A stretch of 64,000 nucleotides of DNA, taken from Rhodococcoides fascians NBRC 12155 = LMG 3623 (GTDB lineage: Bacteria > Actinomycetota > Actinomycetes > Mycobacteriales > Mycobacteriaceae). The notes below the pieces were generated by a model. That model was not told where the DNA came from and ran no database searches. It worked only from the letters and a program-made list of their open reading frames with translations. A program made the translations under genes and the position numbers. The DNA lies in NCBI RefSeq assembly GCF_001894785.1, contig NZ_BCWW01000001.1, positions 372,001-436,000 on the forward strand, written 5' to 3'. Within the stretch, counting starts at the first letter, position 1, and the number at the start of each line of letters is the position of its first letter. This document shows, in pieces, positions 56,328-64,000 of this stretch.

Positions 56328-58229
56328 ATGCGCACTGCGCTTGTTCGGTTCGGTCGTACCCCATCGGCCGGCACACGGGCTCGGCGAGCGGCAGCAGCAG
56401 TGACTGTTGCCTCCGCGCTGATGATTCCCTTCGCGACGACGACGTTGGCCACTGCAGCCCCGGTTGCTCATGCCGCCCCGATGGCGCAGACCGGCCCCGC
56501 CTACACCCAGGCCGGTGGAGCAACCGTCACCTCGGTGGACTGGCTCTCCGATCGCCGCGTCGCACTGTGGATCCAGTCGCCCTCGATGGGAACGCCCATC
56601 CAGGTGCAGCTGCTGCTCGCGCGTGACTGGAACATCAACCCGCAGGCCACGTTCCCGCAGGTGTACATGTTGGACGGACTCCGGGCGACCGACCAGGAGA
56701 ACGGCTGGACGGCCGAGACCGACGCCGAGGCGTACTTCGCCGACAAGAACGTCAACGTCGTCCTGCCGATCGGCGGACAGTCCAGCTTCTACTCCGACTG
56801 GGTCGATCAGGACAACGGCAAGAACTACCAGTGGGAGACGTTCCTGACCAAGGAGCTGCCGCCCATCCTGGCCAAGGACTGGCGCAGCACCGACAACCGC
56901 GGCGTCGTCGGGTTGTCGATGGGTGGCACGTCGGCAATGTTCCTCGCGGCCCGCAACCCCGGCTTCTTCAAGTTCGCCGGTTCGCTGTCGGGCATCCTGA
57001 CCACCACCTCCCTCGGCATGCCGCAGGCCATCCAGTACGCGATGACCGACGCCGGCGGCTACAACTCCAAGGCCATGTGGGGCGCACCGTCCAACTCGCT
57101 GTGGGCTCAGCACGATCCGTACCTGCTGGCCGACAAGCTCAAGGGCGTCAGCCTGTACATCTCGAGCGGCAACGGCTCGACCGGCCCGTACGATCAGCCG
57201 TCGCCGATTCCGGGCGTCAGCACCAACTACGCGGGCATGGGCCTCGAGATCCTCTCGCGACTCACTTCCCAGACCTTCGCCACCAAGCTCAACCAGCTCG
57301 GAATCCCCGCGCAGGTCAACTACCGCCCCTCGGGAACGCACTCGTGGCCGTACTGGCAGTTCGAGTTGCACCAGCTGTGGCCGCAGCTCGCCACGGCACT
57401 CGGCGTCGAGGTCGACAAGCCCGCCTGCAGTGTCGCGGGCATGATCGGCAATGCGAGCGGCGCGAACTCGTGGCTGGGTCCCTGCCTCACCGCGGAGTAC
57501 AACGTCGCCGGTGGTCGAGCTCAGGACTTCACGTTCGGTCGGGTCTTCTTCACTCCCGACACCGGGGCGCAGGTGGTTGCCGGCGCTATCGGCGGCATCT
57601 ACCAGGGCAACAAGGGCCCCGAGGGTGCGCTCGGCTTCCCGAAGACCGGCGAGATCGCCACTCCCGACGGCCGCGGCCGCTTCAACGCCTTCCAGAACGG
57701 CATGGTCTACTTCACGCCGCAGACCGGAGCCCATGTGGTCAAGGGTGCCGTGCTAGACGAGTGGGCAGCCCAGGGGTACGAGGGCGGTCCTCTGGGATAC
57801 CCGGTGCTCGACGAGGTGGCAACACCCAACAAGCCCGGCTCGGTGCAGGGCTTCGAGATCGGCGCGATCTACACCTCGCCCGACGCGGGCGTGCATTCTG
57901 TGCAGGGCATGATTCTCGGTAAGTACGGTGAATTGGGTTGGGAGAGTGGACCTCTCGGGTTCCCCAAGTCCAACGAGATCGGCCCCATCCGGGACGGCGG
58001 ACGGTTCAATCAGTTCGAGACCGGCAACATCTACTGGAGCCCGGTCAGCGGAGCCTGGTCCATGCCGTACGGCCCGATCTTCGACGCCTGGGGATCGGTG
58101 GGCTACGAAGGTGGCCGCCTCGGCTACCCCACCAGCGATCAGTTCGACATCGACGGTGGCGGTAAGCAACAGAACTTCCAGTTCGGCATCATCACCGTCA
58201 AGGACGGCAAGGCCACGATCGCTCCGTGA
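56328..58229 (+). CDS. Mycolyltransferase with C-terminal LGFP repeats
   Basis: A 633-residue protein. Signal peptide to about 50 (ATAAPVAHAAPM), then an Ag85-type domain with Ser197 in VGLSMGGTSAMFLAA and His in SGTHSWPYWQ near 345. From about 420 four LGFP-type repeats follow, e.g. GALGFPKTGEI, GPLGYPVLDEV, GPLGFPKSNEI and GRLGYPTSDQF. This two-part layout is known from corynebacterial mycolyltransferases (PS1/CspA type), where LGFP repeats are thought to bind the wall. ATG at 56328. It is the most diverged of the three copies. Confidence 0.93.
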   Translation: MRTALVRFGRTPSAGTRARRAAAAVTVASALMIPFATTTLATAAPVAHAAPMAQTGPAYTQAGGATVTSVDWLSDRRVALWIQSPSMGTPIQVQLLLARDWNINPQATFPQVYMLDGLRATDQENGWTAETDAEAYFADKNVNVVLPIGGQSSFYSDWVDQDNGKNYQWETFLTKELPPILAKDWRSTDNRGVVGLSMGGTSAMFLAARNPGFFKFAGSLSGILTTTSLGMPQAIQYAMTDAGGYNSKAMWGAPSNSLWAQHDPYLLADKLKGVSLYISSGNGSTGPYDQPSPIPGVSTNYAGMGLEILSRLTSQTFATKLNQLGIPAQVNYRPSGTHSWPYWQFELHQLWPQLATALGVEVDKPACSVAGMIGNASGANSWLGPCLTAEYNVAGGRAQDFTFGRVFFTPDTGAQVVAGAIGGIYQGNKGPEGALGFPKTGEIATPDGRGRFNAFQNGMVYFTPQTGAHVVKGAVLDEWAAQGYEGGPLGYPVLDEVATPNKPGSVQGFEIGAIYTSPDAGVHSVQGMILGKYGELGWESGPLGFPKSNEIGPIRDGGRFNQFETGNIYWSPVSGAWSMPYGPIFDAWGSVGYEGGRLGYPTSDQFDIDGGGKQQNFQFGIITVKDGKATIAP

Positions 58230-58312
58230 CCGGAGGCAGTCACGGCTTCAGAGTTCTCTCAGAGCGTGGCTGTACTCTCGCCTGCGACCCGACGACCGAA
58301 GGATTTCGATCG

Positions 58313-58864
58313 ATGACGCGTAACTCTCTGGCCAGAACTCTGTCCCTCGGCGTGCTCGCCGTGGCGGCGAGCTCGATGCTGGTGGCGTGTGGAAGTGACG
58401 ACTCGACGGCCACCGGCGCGCCGACGAGCACCACCACGGCAGCTGCGACGACGACCGAGGCGAGTTCGTCGACGTCGGCGGCCGAGAGCACCACCACTAC
58501 TGTCGCTCCGACCACCAGTCCGGGCGAGGCGGCGACGGCACCGCCGGAGCAACCCCAGGCCGTGCCGGACGACTTCCCGGGGCCGACGGAGAGCCAGATC
58601 GACAACCGTGGCCAGCGTTTCCTCGACGAGCTGAAGAGCAAGGGCGTCACCCCGGCGGGCAACGGCGACATCGCGGTGTCGACGGCCAACTACATCTGTG
58701 CCGCGCAGGCGCAGGGCGTCGCAGCCGACGAAATCACGACCTACGTCACCGCGAACGTCGGCGTCGAGGCCAGTGCTGCCGGAACGCAGATGAACGAGAC
58801 GCAGGCCCAGCAGGCAGCCCAGACCTACATCGCCGCCGCGCAGGCGACGTACTGCACGCCGTAG
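58313..58864 (+). CDS. DUF732-domain lipoprotein
   Basis: A 183-residue protein. Lipoprotein signal with SMLVACGS (Cys near 25), a Thr/Ser/Ala-rich linker (about 30-90) and a C-terminal DUF732 domain (about 110-183: FLDELKSKGVTPAGNGDIAVS, ANYICAAQAQGV, and final TYCTP). Two Cys probably form a disulfide. Function unknown; DUF732 is common in mycolate-containing bacteria. AAGGA precedes the ATG. It lies nine bases before the cutinase gene, so probably one transcript. Confidence 0.85.
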   Translation: MTRNSLARTLSLGVLAVAASSMLVACGSDDSTATGAPTSTTTAAATTTEASSSTSAAESTTTTVAPTTSPGEAATAPPEQPQAVPDDFPGPTESQIDNRGQRFLDELKSKGVTPAGNGDIAVSTANYICAAQAQGVAADEITTYVTANVGVEASAAGTQMNETQAQQAAQTYIAAAQATYCTP

Positions 58865-58873
58865 TTCGCGCTG

Positions 58874-59827
58874 ATGGCCAAACGTAAACGCAGAGTTCTG
58901 CCGGTGATCGCCTTCGCGGTGATCATCGGGCTCGTCATCGTGGCCCTGTGGTACCTCCTCGCCGGGCGTCTCGGACCCGGACCGGGACCGGTACCGCCGC
59001 CGGGGCCCGAGCAGCCGACCTCGCAACCGGCGGACTGCCCGGACGTCCAGGTCATTGCCATCCCCGGTACGTGGGAGTCGTCGTCGACCGACGACCCGTA
59101 CAACCCGACCGCCAATCCGGTGTCGCTGATGCTCAACGTCACCCGGCCGCTGCAGGAGCAGTTCCCCGGATCTCGCGCGGACGTCTACACGGTTCCCTAC
59201 GTCGCACAGTTCTCGAACCCCATCGCGCTGCCGCCGGACGGCCAACAGTCGTACAACAACAGCCGTACCGAAGGCAAAAACGTTGCGGTGCAGAAGATGT
59301 CGGACGTCGCAGCGCGATGCCCACTGACCAACTTCGTCATGGCCGGCTTCTCGCAGGGAGCAGTCATATCCGGCGACATCGCGGCCGACATCGGCGCAGG
59401 TAACGGACCCATCTCCGCCGATCGTGTCCTCGGCGTCACCCTCATCGCCGACGGCCGCCGCGACGGAGTGTCGGGTACCGACGTGCCGGGACCGCTCGAC
59501 GGCGTCGGAGCCGAGGTCGCCCTCGGGGGACTCGACCTCCCCGGCATCACCATGACGGGGCGTCGGGACGGCGGATTCGGCGCGCTCGACGACCGGACCA
59601 ATCAGATCTGTGCGCCCGGCGACCTGATCTGTGCGTCCCCGTCGGATGGACTGTCGCTGCGCAACATTCCGCAGAGCATCCAAATTCTGATCGGGGCGGC
59701 GGGCAATCCGGTGCACGCGTCGTACAACAGTTTCGTCGTCGACGGTTCCGGCACGACGGCCACCCAGTGGACGGCAGCGTGGGCGGCCGATCTGATCGAG
59801 AATGCGCCGACGCCTCCGCACTCGTGA
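58874..59827 (+). CDS. Cutinase-family lipase/thioesterase, Rv3802c-like
   Basis: A 317-residue alpha/beta hydrolase. One N-terminal membrane helix (about 9-30) and a Gly/Pro linker lead to a cutinase domain with the nucleophile Ser160 in [16 protein letters not shown]. The Asp is in [11 protein letters not shown], and the His in GNPVHASYN. Cys pairs fit the family. M. tuberculosis Rv3802c is an essential phospholipase/thioesterase linked to mycolate supply, in the same place before fadD32. The ATG lies nine bases after the DUF732 stop. Confidence 0.92.
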   Translation: MAKRKRRVLPVIAFAVIIGLVIVALWYLLAGRLGPGPGPVPPPGPEQPTSQPADCPDVQVIAIPGTWESSSTDDPYNPTANPVSLMLNVTRPLQEQFPGSRADVYTVPYVAQFSNPIALPPDGQQSYNNSRTEGKNVAVQKMSDVAARCPLTNFVMAGFSQGAVISGDIAADIGAGNGPISADRVLGVTLIADGRRDGVSGTDVPGPLDGVGAEVALGGLDLPGITMTGRRDGGFGALDDRTNQICAPGDLICASPSDGLSLRNIPQSIQILIGAAGNPVHASYNSFVVDGSGTTATQWTAAWAADLIENAPTPPHS

Positions 59828-60047
59828 TCGGGTCGTGTGGACGACGGCGTGATCGGGGTCGTGGGTAGCGCAGTGACCGGTGTCATCGATAACGGACAGG
59901 TCACAACGCGGCGTGTCGCCAACTGGTGCAGGGCACAAACCTGTGGTCTACGACCCCCAGTCGGTGGGATCCGCTCCCGCGAGCGGCTAGAGTGACGCCT
60001 TGGACCTGCGCGGATCGGCCCCGGCCGACTGCCCCGCACGGTGTGCC

Positions 60048-60116
60048 CAGACCCCCGGTACCGACCACCTCAGACCCCAGGTACCGGCCGCTCCAGACCC
60101 CAGAGGAGAGCAATAG
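60048..60116. repeat. Period-23 tandem repeat leader
   Basis: Units starting cagacccc(c/a)ggtaccg occur at 60048 and 60071, and a partial unit (cagaccccagagg) at 60094, each 23 bases apart. The last unit carries the GAGGAGAG ribosome-binding site of the next gene. Confidence 0.75.
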
Positions 60117-61115
60117 ATGAGTTCCGCCGAGGCCGCGACCCCCGGGCCGCGCAAATTCCGCTTCGCTGCAGGCGGAGAGGGAAACGCGGAGGAGGGCGGG
60201 GCTCGGAAGTTCATCAAGCTGGCTCAGCAGGCCGAGGAACTGGGTTACGACAGCTTCATGATTCCCGATCATCTCGGTAATCAGGTCGGGCCGATCGCGG
60301 CGCTCGGAGCTCTCGCCGTCGCCACCGACAAGATTCGGCTCGGCACGGCGGTGCTCGCCAACGGCTTCCGCCATCCCGCGGTGCTCGCCAAGGACGCGGC
60401 AACCATCGATGTGCTCTCCGGCGGACGGCTCGAACTCGGACTCGGCGCGGGCTGGATGCGCGAGGAATACGACAAGGCCGGCATCACCTACGACCGTCCC
60501 GGCGTCCGCATCGAAAAGCTCGCGGAGACCCTCGACATTCTCGACGTGTTGCTGCGCGGCCAGGAATGCAACTACGAGGGCAAGCACTACACGATCACCG
60601 GTCTCAAGGGCAGCCCTCGTCCGCGGCAGGGACCGCGTCCGCCGATCTGCATCGGCGGCGGCGGCCCCAAGATGCTCGCGCTGGCGGCCAAGCACGCCGA
60701 CATCATCTCCGTGGTGCCGAGCACCTCGAAGGAAGGCAAGTTGCTGCTGTCGGGCATGACCATCGAGAAGACTCTCGAGCGCGTCGAGCTCATCCGGGCT
60801 GCCGCAGGGGATCGGTTCGACGACATCGAGCTGAACTGGGCGATCACCACCATCGTGGTCACCGACGATCGCGAGCAGATGGCCGAGATGGCGTTGGCCG
60901 CGCTGGACAACGGTTATCCGCCCAACGTGGACGTCGACGTCAAGCTCACGGTCGAGGACATTCTGTCGTCGCCGTACCTCGCCTTCGGAACGTACGAGGA
61001 AATCGCCGATCAGATCCGTAACGTTCGCGCGCGGACGACGATGTCCTATGTCGGGGTTTTCCCCACACAAATGGAAGCATTCGCTCCGGTTGTCGACTTG
61101 CTGAAAGGCGAGTGA
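60117..61115 (+). CDS. LLM-class F420-dependent oxidoreductase (TIGR03621-like)
   Basis: A 332-residue luciferase-fold protein with FRFAAGGEGNAEEGG, FMIPDHLGNQVGP, LGTAVLANGFRHPAVLAKDAAT and GGRLELGLGAGWMREEYDKAG. The glycine-rich ICIGGGGPKMLALAA also fits. F420 is the likely cofactor; the substrate is unknown. ATG with GAGGAGAG upstream. It interrupts the usual order between the Rv3802c-like cutinase and fadD32, so it is probably a lineage insertion. A related LLM protein is at 12142. The about 290-base leader is gene-free. Confidence 0.88.
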   Translation: MSSAEAATPGPRKFRFAAGGEGNAEEGGARKFIKLAQQAEELGYDSFMIPDHLGNQVGPIAALGALAVATDKIRLGTAVLANGFRHPAVLAKDAATIDVLSGGRLELGLGAGWMREEYDKAGITYDRPGVRIEKLAETLDILDVLLRGQECNYEGKHYTITGLKGSPRPRQGPRPPICIGGGGPKMLALAAKHADIISVVPSTSKEGKLLLSGMTIEKTLERVELIRAAAGDRFDDIELNWAITTIVVTDDREQMAEMALAALDNGYPPNVDVDVKLTVEDILSSPYLAFGTYEEIADQIRNVRARTTMSYVGVFPTQMEAFAPVVDLLKGE

Positions 61116-61294
61116 CGCAGGCGCGTGTCGGTAGCATGGAGTCGGCCTCGAGGTCGACCGAAACCGCCACCGCTGGAGTTACCACTTAGTAACATAAAAC
61201 GCTGTTCGGGGTCTGCATCGATGAACGTCGTCAATGCAAGGCCAGGTCACGCACGATGTGTGGCAGCGATTCGTGTCGGAGGAGATTGAAGAAA

Positions 61295-63193
61295 ATGAGC
61301 CACACGTTCGATGATTTCATCGATGAGAACGGCCACATCACCATCGGTGAAGGGCAGACACTCGTCCGCCACGTCGAGGCGAACGTCGAAGAGAACGCCG
61401 ACACGCTCGCGTACCGGTTCATGGACTACTCCCGGGAACGGGACGGTGAAGCGCACGAGTTGACCTGGTCACAGTTCGGCAAGCGGCTGCGCGCTGTCGC
61501 CGCCCGTCTGCAGCAGGTCACCGAGCCCGGTGACCGCGTGGCGATCCTCGCTCCCCAGGGCCTCGAGTACGTCATCGCGTTCTTCGGTGCGATCTACGCG
61601 GGCACCATCGCGGTGCCGCTGTTCGATCCCGACGAGCCCGGCCACACCGACCGCCTGCATGCCGTCCTCGGCGACTGCAAGCCCAGCGCGATCCTCACCG
61701 CCAGCAACTCCGCGGCGGGCGTTCGCGCGTTCTTCCGCGCGCTCCCCGCTGCCGAGCGGCCACGCATCATCGCCGTCGACGCCGTTCCCGACAGCGTCGG
61801 CGAGACGTGGGTCGAGCCCAAGGCAGGGTTGGACGACATCGCCTACCTGCAGTACACGTCCGGTTCGACGCGGACCCCGGCCGGCGTCGAGATCACGCAC
61901 CGCGCGGTCGGCGTCAACGCGCTGCAGATGGTCGACAGCATGGAGATCAACTACGACTCGCGTGGCGTCACCTGGCTGCCGATGTTCCACGACATGGGTC
62001 TGCTCACCGTCATCCTCCCGGCCCTCGGTGGCAAATACATCACGATCATGAGCCCGCGCGCGTTCGTGCAGCGGCCGTGGCGCTGGATCAAGGAACTCGC
62101 CGCGGTCTCCGACGGAGCAGGCACGTTCGCCGCGGCACCGAACTTCGCGTTCGAGCACGCCGCCCAGCGCGGACTGCCCAAGAACGGTGAAAGTCTCGAC
62201 CTGTCGAACGTCATCGGCCTGATCAACGGCAGCGAGCCCGTCACCACGTCGTCGATGAAGAAGTTCAACGAGGCCTTCGGCCCGTACGGTCTGCCGAAGT
62301 CCGCGATCAAGCCGTCCTACGGCATGGCCGAGGCCACGCTGTTCGTCTCGACGAGCAAGCACGCCGACGAGGCCAAGGTCGTCTACGTCGACCGTGTCGA
62401 GCTGAACGCAGGCAACTTCGTCGTCGTCGCACCCGACGCTCCCGGAGCCATCCCGCAGGTATCGACCGGAACCGTCGCCCGGAGTCAGTGGGCCGCGATC
62501 GTCGACTCCGAAACCGCCACCGAGGTGCCCGACGAACACGTCGGCGAGATCTGGCTGCACGGCGAGAACATCGGCAAGGGCTACTGGGGTCGCGAGACCG
62601 AGACCAGCGAAACCTTCCACAACAAGCTCGTCCACCGCGTCGCCGACGGTTCGCACGCCACGGGTGCCCCAGAGGGTGCCAACTGGATGCGCACCGGAGA
62701 CTTCGGCGTCTATCACGACGGCGAGCTCTACATCACCGGCCGCGTGAAGGATCTCGTCATCGTCGACGGCCGCAATCACTACCCGCAGGACATCGAGTTC
62801 TCGGCGCAGGAAGCAAGCAAGGCTCTGCGGCCGGGCTTCGTCGCGGCATTCGCCGTCCCGCTCAACCAGCTGCCCGACGTCGTGTTCGAGTTCAGTGGTG
62901 CCGCGTTGACCAAGGATTCGGACGACAGCTCCGAACAGCTCGTCATCGTTGCCGAGCGCGCTCCCGGCTCGGGCAAGGCAGACCCGGCTCCGATCGCCGA
63001 CGAGGTGCGCACCGCAGTCTCGGCGCGGCACGGCGTCACGGTCCGCGACGTCCTGCTCGTCCCGGCCGGTTCCATCCCGCGTACGTCGAGCGGCAAGATC
63101 GCCCGACGCGCGTGCAAGGCCGCCTACATCGAGGGCACCCTGCGCGGCGGTTACCAGCAGACGGCATTCCCGGACGCCGAACTACCCGACTGA
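61295..63193 (+). CDS. fadD32: Long-chain fatty-acyl-AMP ligase FadD32
   Basis: A 632-residue adenylating enzyme that activates the meromycolic chain as acyl-AMP and passes it to Pks13. The P-loop-like [18 protein letters not shown] lies near 199-212, [12 protein letters not shown] near 344, and the hinge [21 protein letters not shown] near 490. ATG at 61295 ([14 protein letters not shown]), with a GGAGGAG about 11 bases upstream; the frame open to 61256 is not used. It ends 42 bases before pks13, as in other mycolate producers. Confidence 0.95.
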   Translation: MSHTFDDFIDENGHITIGEGQTLVRHVEANVEENADTLAYRFMDYSRERDGEAHELTWSQFGKRLRAVAARLQQVTEPGDRVAILAPQGLEYVIAFFGAIYAGTIAVPLFDPDEPGHTDRLHAVLGDCKPSAILTASNSAAGVRAFFRALPAAERPRIIAVDAVPDSVGETWVEPKAGLDDIAYLQYTSGSTRTPAGVEITHRAVGVNALQMVDSMEINYDSRGVTWLPMFHDMGLLTVILPALGGKYITIMSPRAFVQRPWRWIKELAAVSDGAGTFAAAPNFAFEHAAQRGLPKNGESLDLSNVIGLINGSEPVTTSSMKKFNEAFGPYGLPKSAIKPSYGMAEATLFVSTSKHADEAKVVYVDRVELNAGNFVVVAPDAPGAIPQVSTGTVARSQWAAIVDSETATEVPDEHVGEIWLHGENIGKGYWGRETETSETFHNKLVHRVADGSHATGAPEGANWMRTGDFGVYHDGELYITGRVKDLVIVDGRNHYPQDIEFSAQEASKALRPGFVAAFAVPLNQLPDVVFEFSGAALTKDSDDSSEQLVIVAERAPGSGKADPAPIADEVRTAVSARHGVTVRDVLLVPAGSIPRTSSGKIARRACKAAYIEGTLRGGYQQTAFPDAELPD

Positions 63194-63235
63194 TCTCTGG
63201 GCCTCCCGTTCCTTCGATACATAGCTTGGTGAGTA

Positions 63236-64000
63236 ATGGCTGAACAAGAGACAGACAAGATTCAGAGTGCCGACGGGACGGACCTCACGGTCGCCCAACT
63301 GCGGGATTGGCTACGCAACTGGGTTGCGGACGCGACGGGTCAACCCGCGTCTGCCATCTCCGACGACCGTCCGATGGAGGAATTCGGTCTGTCCTCTCGC
63401 GATGCCGTCGCGCTGAGCGGTGAGATCGAGGAGCTGGTGGGGGTCACGCTGACCGCGACCGTCGTCTACCAGCACCCCACCATCGCGTCTCTGGCCAAGA
63501 TCATCATCGAGGGCGAACCCGACGAGCCGGTGGGTACCGTCGACGACGCGTTCTACACCAGCGGCGTGCAGTCGGGCGACGCCCATGACATCGCGATCGT
63601 CGGACTGTCGTCGCGCTTCCCCGGCACCGGTCACACCCCCGAGGAGATGTGGTCGCTGCTCATCGAGGGCCGCGACGGCATCACCGACCTGCCCGAGGGC
63701 CGGTGGAAGGAATTCACCTCCGATCCCGTCATCGCCGCAGCCGTCGACGCGACGGTCACCAAGGGTGGCTACCTCGACGACGTCAAGACCTTCGACGCCG
63801 AGTTCTTCGCGATGTCGCCCAACGAGGTCGTCAACGTCGACCCGCAGCAGCGCCTCGCGCTGGAACTGACCTGGGAAGCGCTCGAGCACGCACACATCCC
63901 GGCCAGCTCGGTCAAGGGCCGCCAGGTCGGCGTCTTCATCGGTAGCTCCTCCAACGACTACCAGCTCATCGCCGTCAGCGACCCGGCCGTGCACCCCTAC
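63236..64000 (+). CDS. pks13: Polyketide synthase Pks13, N-terminal part (cut by window edge)
   Basis: The first 255 codons. An N-terminal acyl-carrier domain (about 15-90) has DDRPMEEFGLSSRDAV with the phosphopantetheine serine near 54. The ketosynthase begins at HDIAIVGLSSRFPG near 117, with VDPQQRLALELTWEALEHA near 200. Pks13 condenses the two chains of mycolic acid; its N-terminal ACP accepts the meromycolyl chain from FadD32. The rest (KS, AT, second ACP, thioesterase) lies outside. Confidence 0.95.
   Translation, partial: MAEQETDKIQSADGTDLTVAQLRDWLRNWVADATGQPASAISDDRPMEEFGLSSRDAVALSGEIEELVGVTLTATVVYQHPTIASLAKIIIEGEPDEPVGTVDDAFYTSGVQSGDAHDIAIVGLSSRFPGTGHTPEEMWSLLIEGRDGITDLPEGRWKEFTSDPVIAAAVDATVTKGGYLDDVKTFDAEFFAMSPNEVVNVDPQQRLALELTWEALEHAHIPASSVKGRQVGVFIGSSSNDYQLIAVSDPAVHPY

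Overview
The window looks like a chromosomal segment of a mycolic-acid-producing actinobacterium, most likely Rhodococcus or a close relative. It is GC-rich and uses many GTG starts. It carries an arabinogalactan/mycolate gene set (glf, glfT2, ubiA, aftB, mycolyltransferases, cutinase, fadD32, pks13) in the order known from Mycobacterium tuberculosis Rv3809c to Rv3800c. Much of the left part also follows the M. tuberculosis order from sodA down to serS, recalled from family knowledge, with lineage-specific insertions. No tRNA, rRNA, CRISPR array, insertion sequence or prophage was recognised.

Layout. 1-7.1 kb: a cut membrane-protein gene, a DUF6474 gene, a RecB/RNase H-like nuclease, an SDR dehydrogenase, a two-gene sensor-kinase unit (one intact, one degenerate) and a TMEM165/GDT1 transporter under a yybP-ykoY (manganese) riboswitch. 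7.2-13.1 kb: a siderophore-binding lipoprotein, a sucrase/ferredoxin-like protein, superoxide dismutase, an acyltransferase, a duplicated 66-bp hairpin element and an F420-type oxidoreductase. 13.4-23.5 kb: rhodanese, DUF4328, glpQ-type phosphodiesterase, DUF5926, two tandem ferritins, an LCP protein, a CPBP protease, an iron-box-controlled DUF2470-like gene, pheA and a phosphoglycerate-mutase-like gene. 23.5-27.8 kb: an espG-PPE-PE unit without esx genes, then a cobalamin riboswitch driving cbtB-cbtA. 27.9-33.3 kb: metallopeptidase, septum-formation-like protein, ankyrin protein, serS, lipoprotein, acyltransferase and GNAT. 33.3-43.1 kb: a two-component system facing a Pro-rich membrane-anchored protein across a palindromic repeat operator, an HNH/DUF222 protein, DinB, CPBP, YhgE-like, msrA, an MDR reductase and a HAD hydrolase. 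43.1-64 kb: a PGRP amidase with LGFP repeats, cobM-cobF, and the cell-envelope cluster running off the right edge inside pks13.

How the genes work together. The right third builds the mycolyl-arabinogalactan. Glf makes UDP-galactofuranose, GlfT2 polymerises galactan, and the PAP2 protein and UbiA make the decaprenyl-phosphate arabinose precursor. AftB caps arabinan, FadD32 and Pks13 make mycolates, and three secreted mycolyltransferases attach them. The amidase and LCP protein act on the peptidoglycan side. A second theme is metal and cofactor homeostasis: a manganese riboswitch and transporter, a Mn-type SodA, two ferritins, an IdeR-like box, a siderophore-binding protein, a cobalamin riboswitch with a cobalt transporter, and two cobalamin methyltransferase genes.
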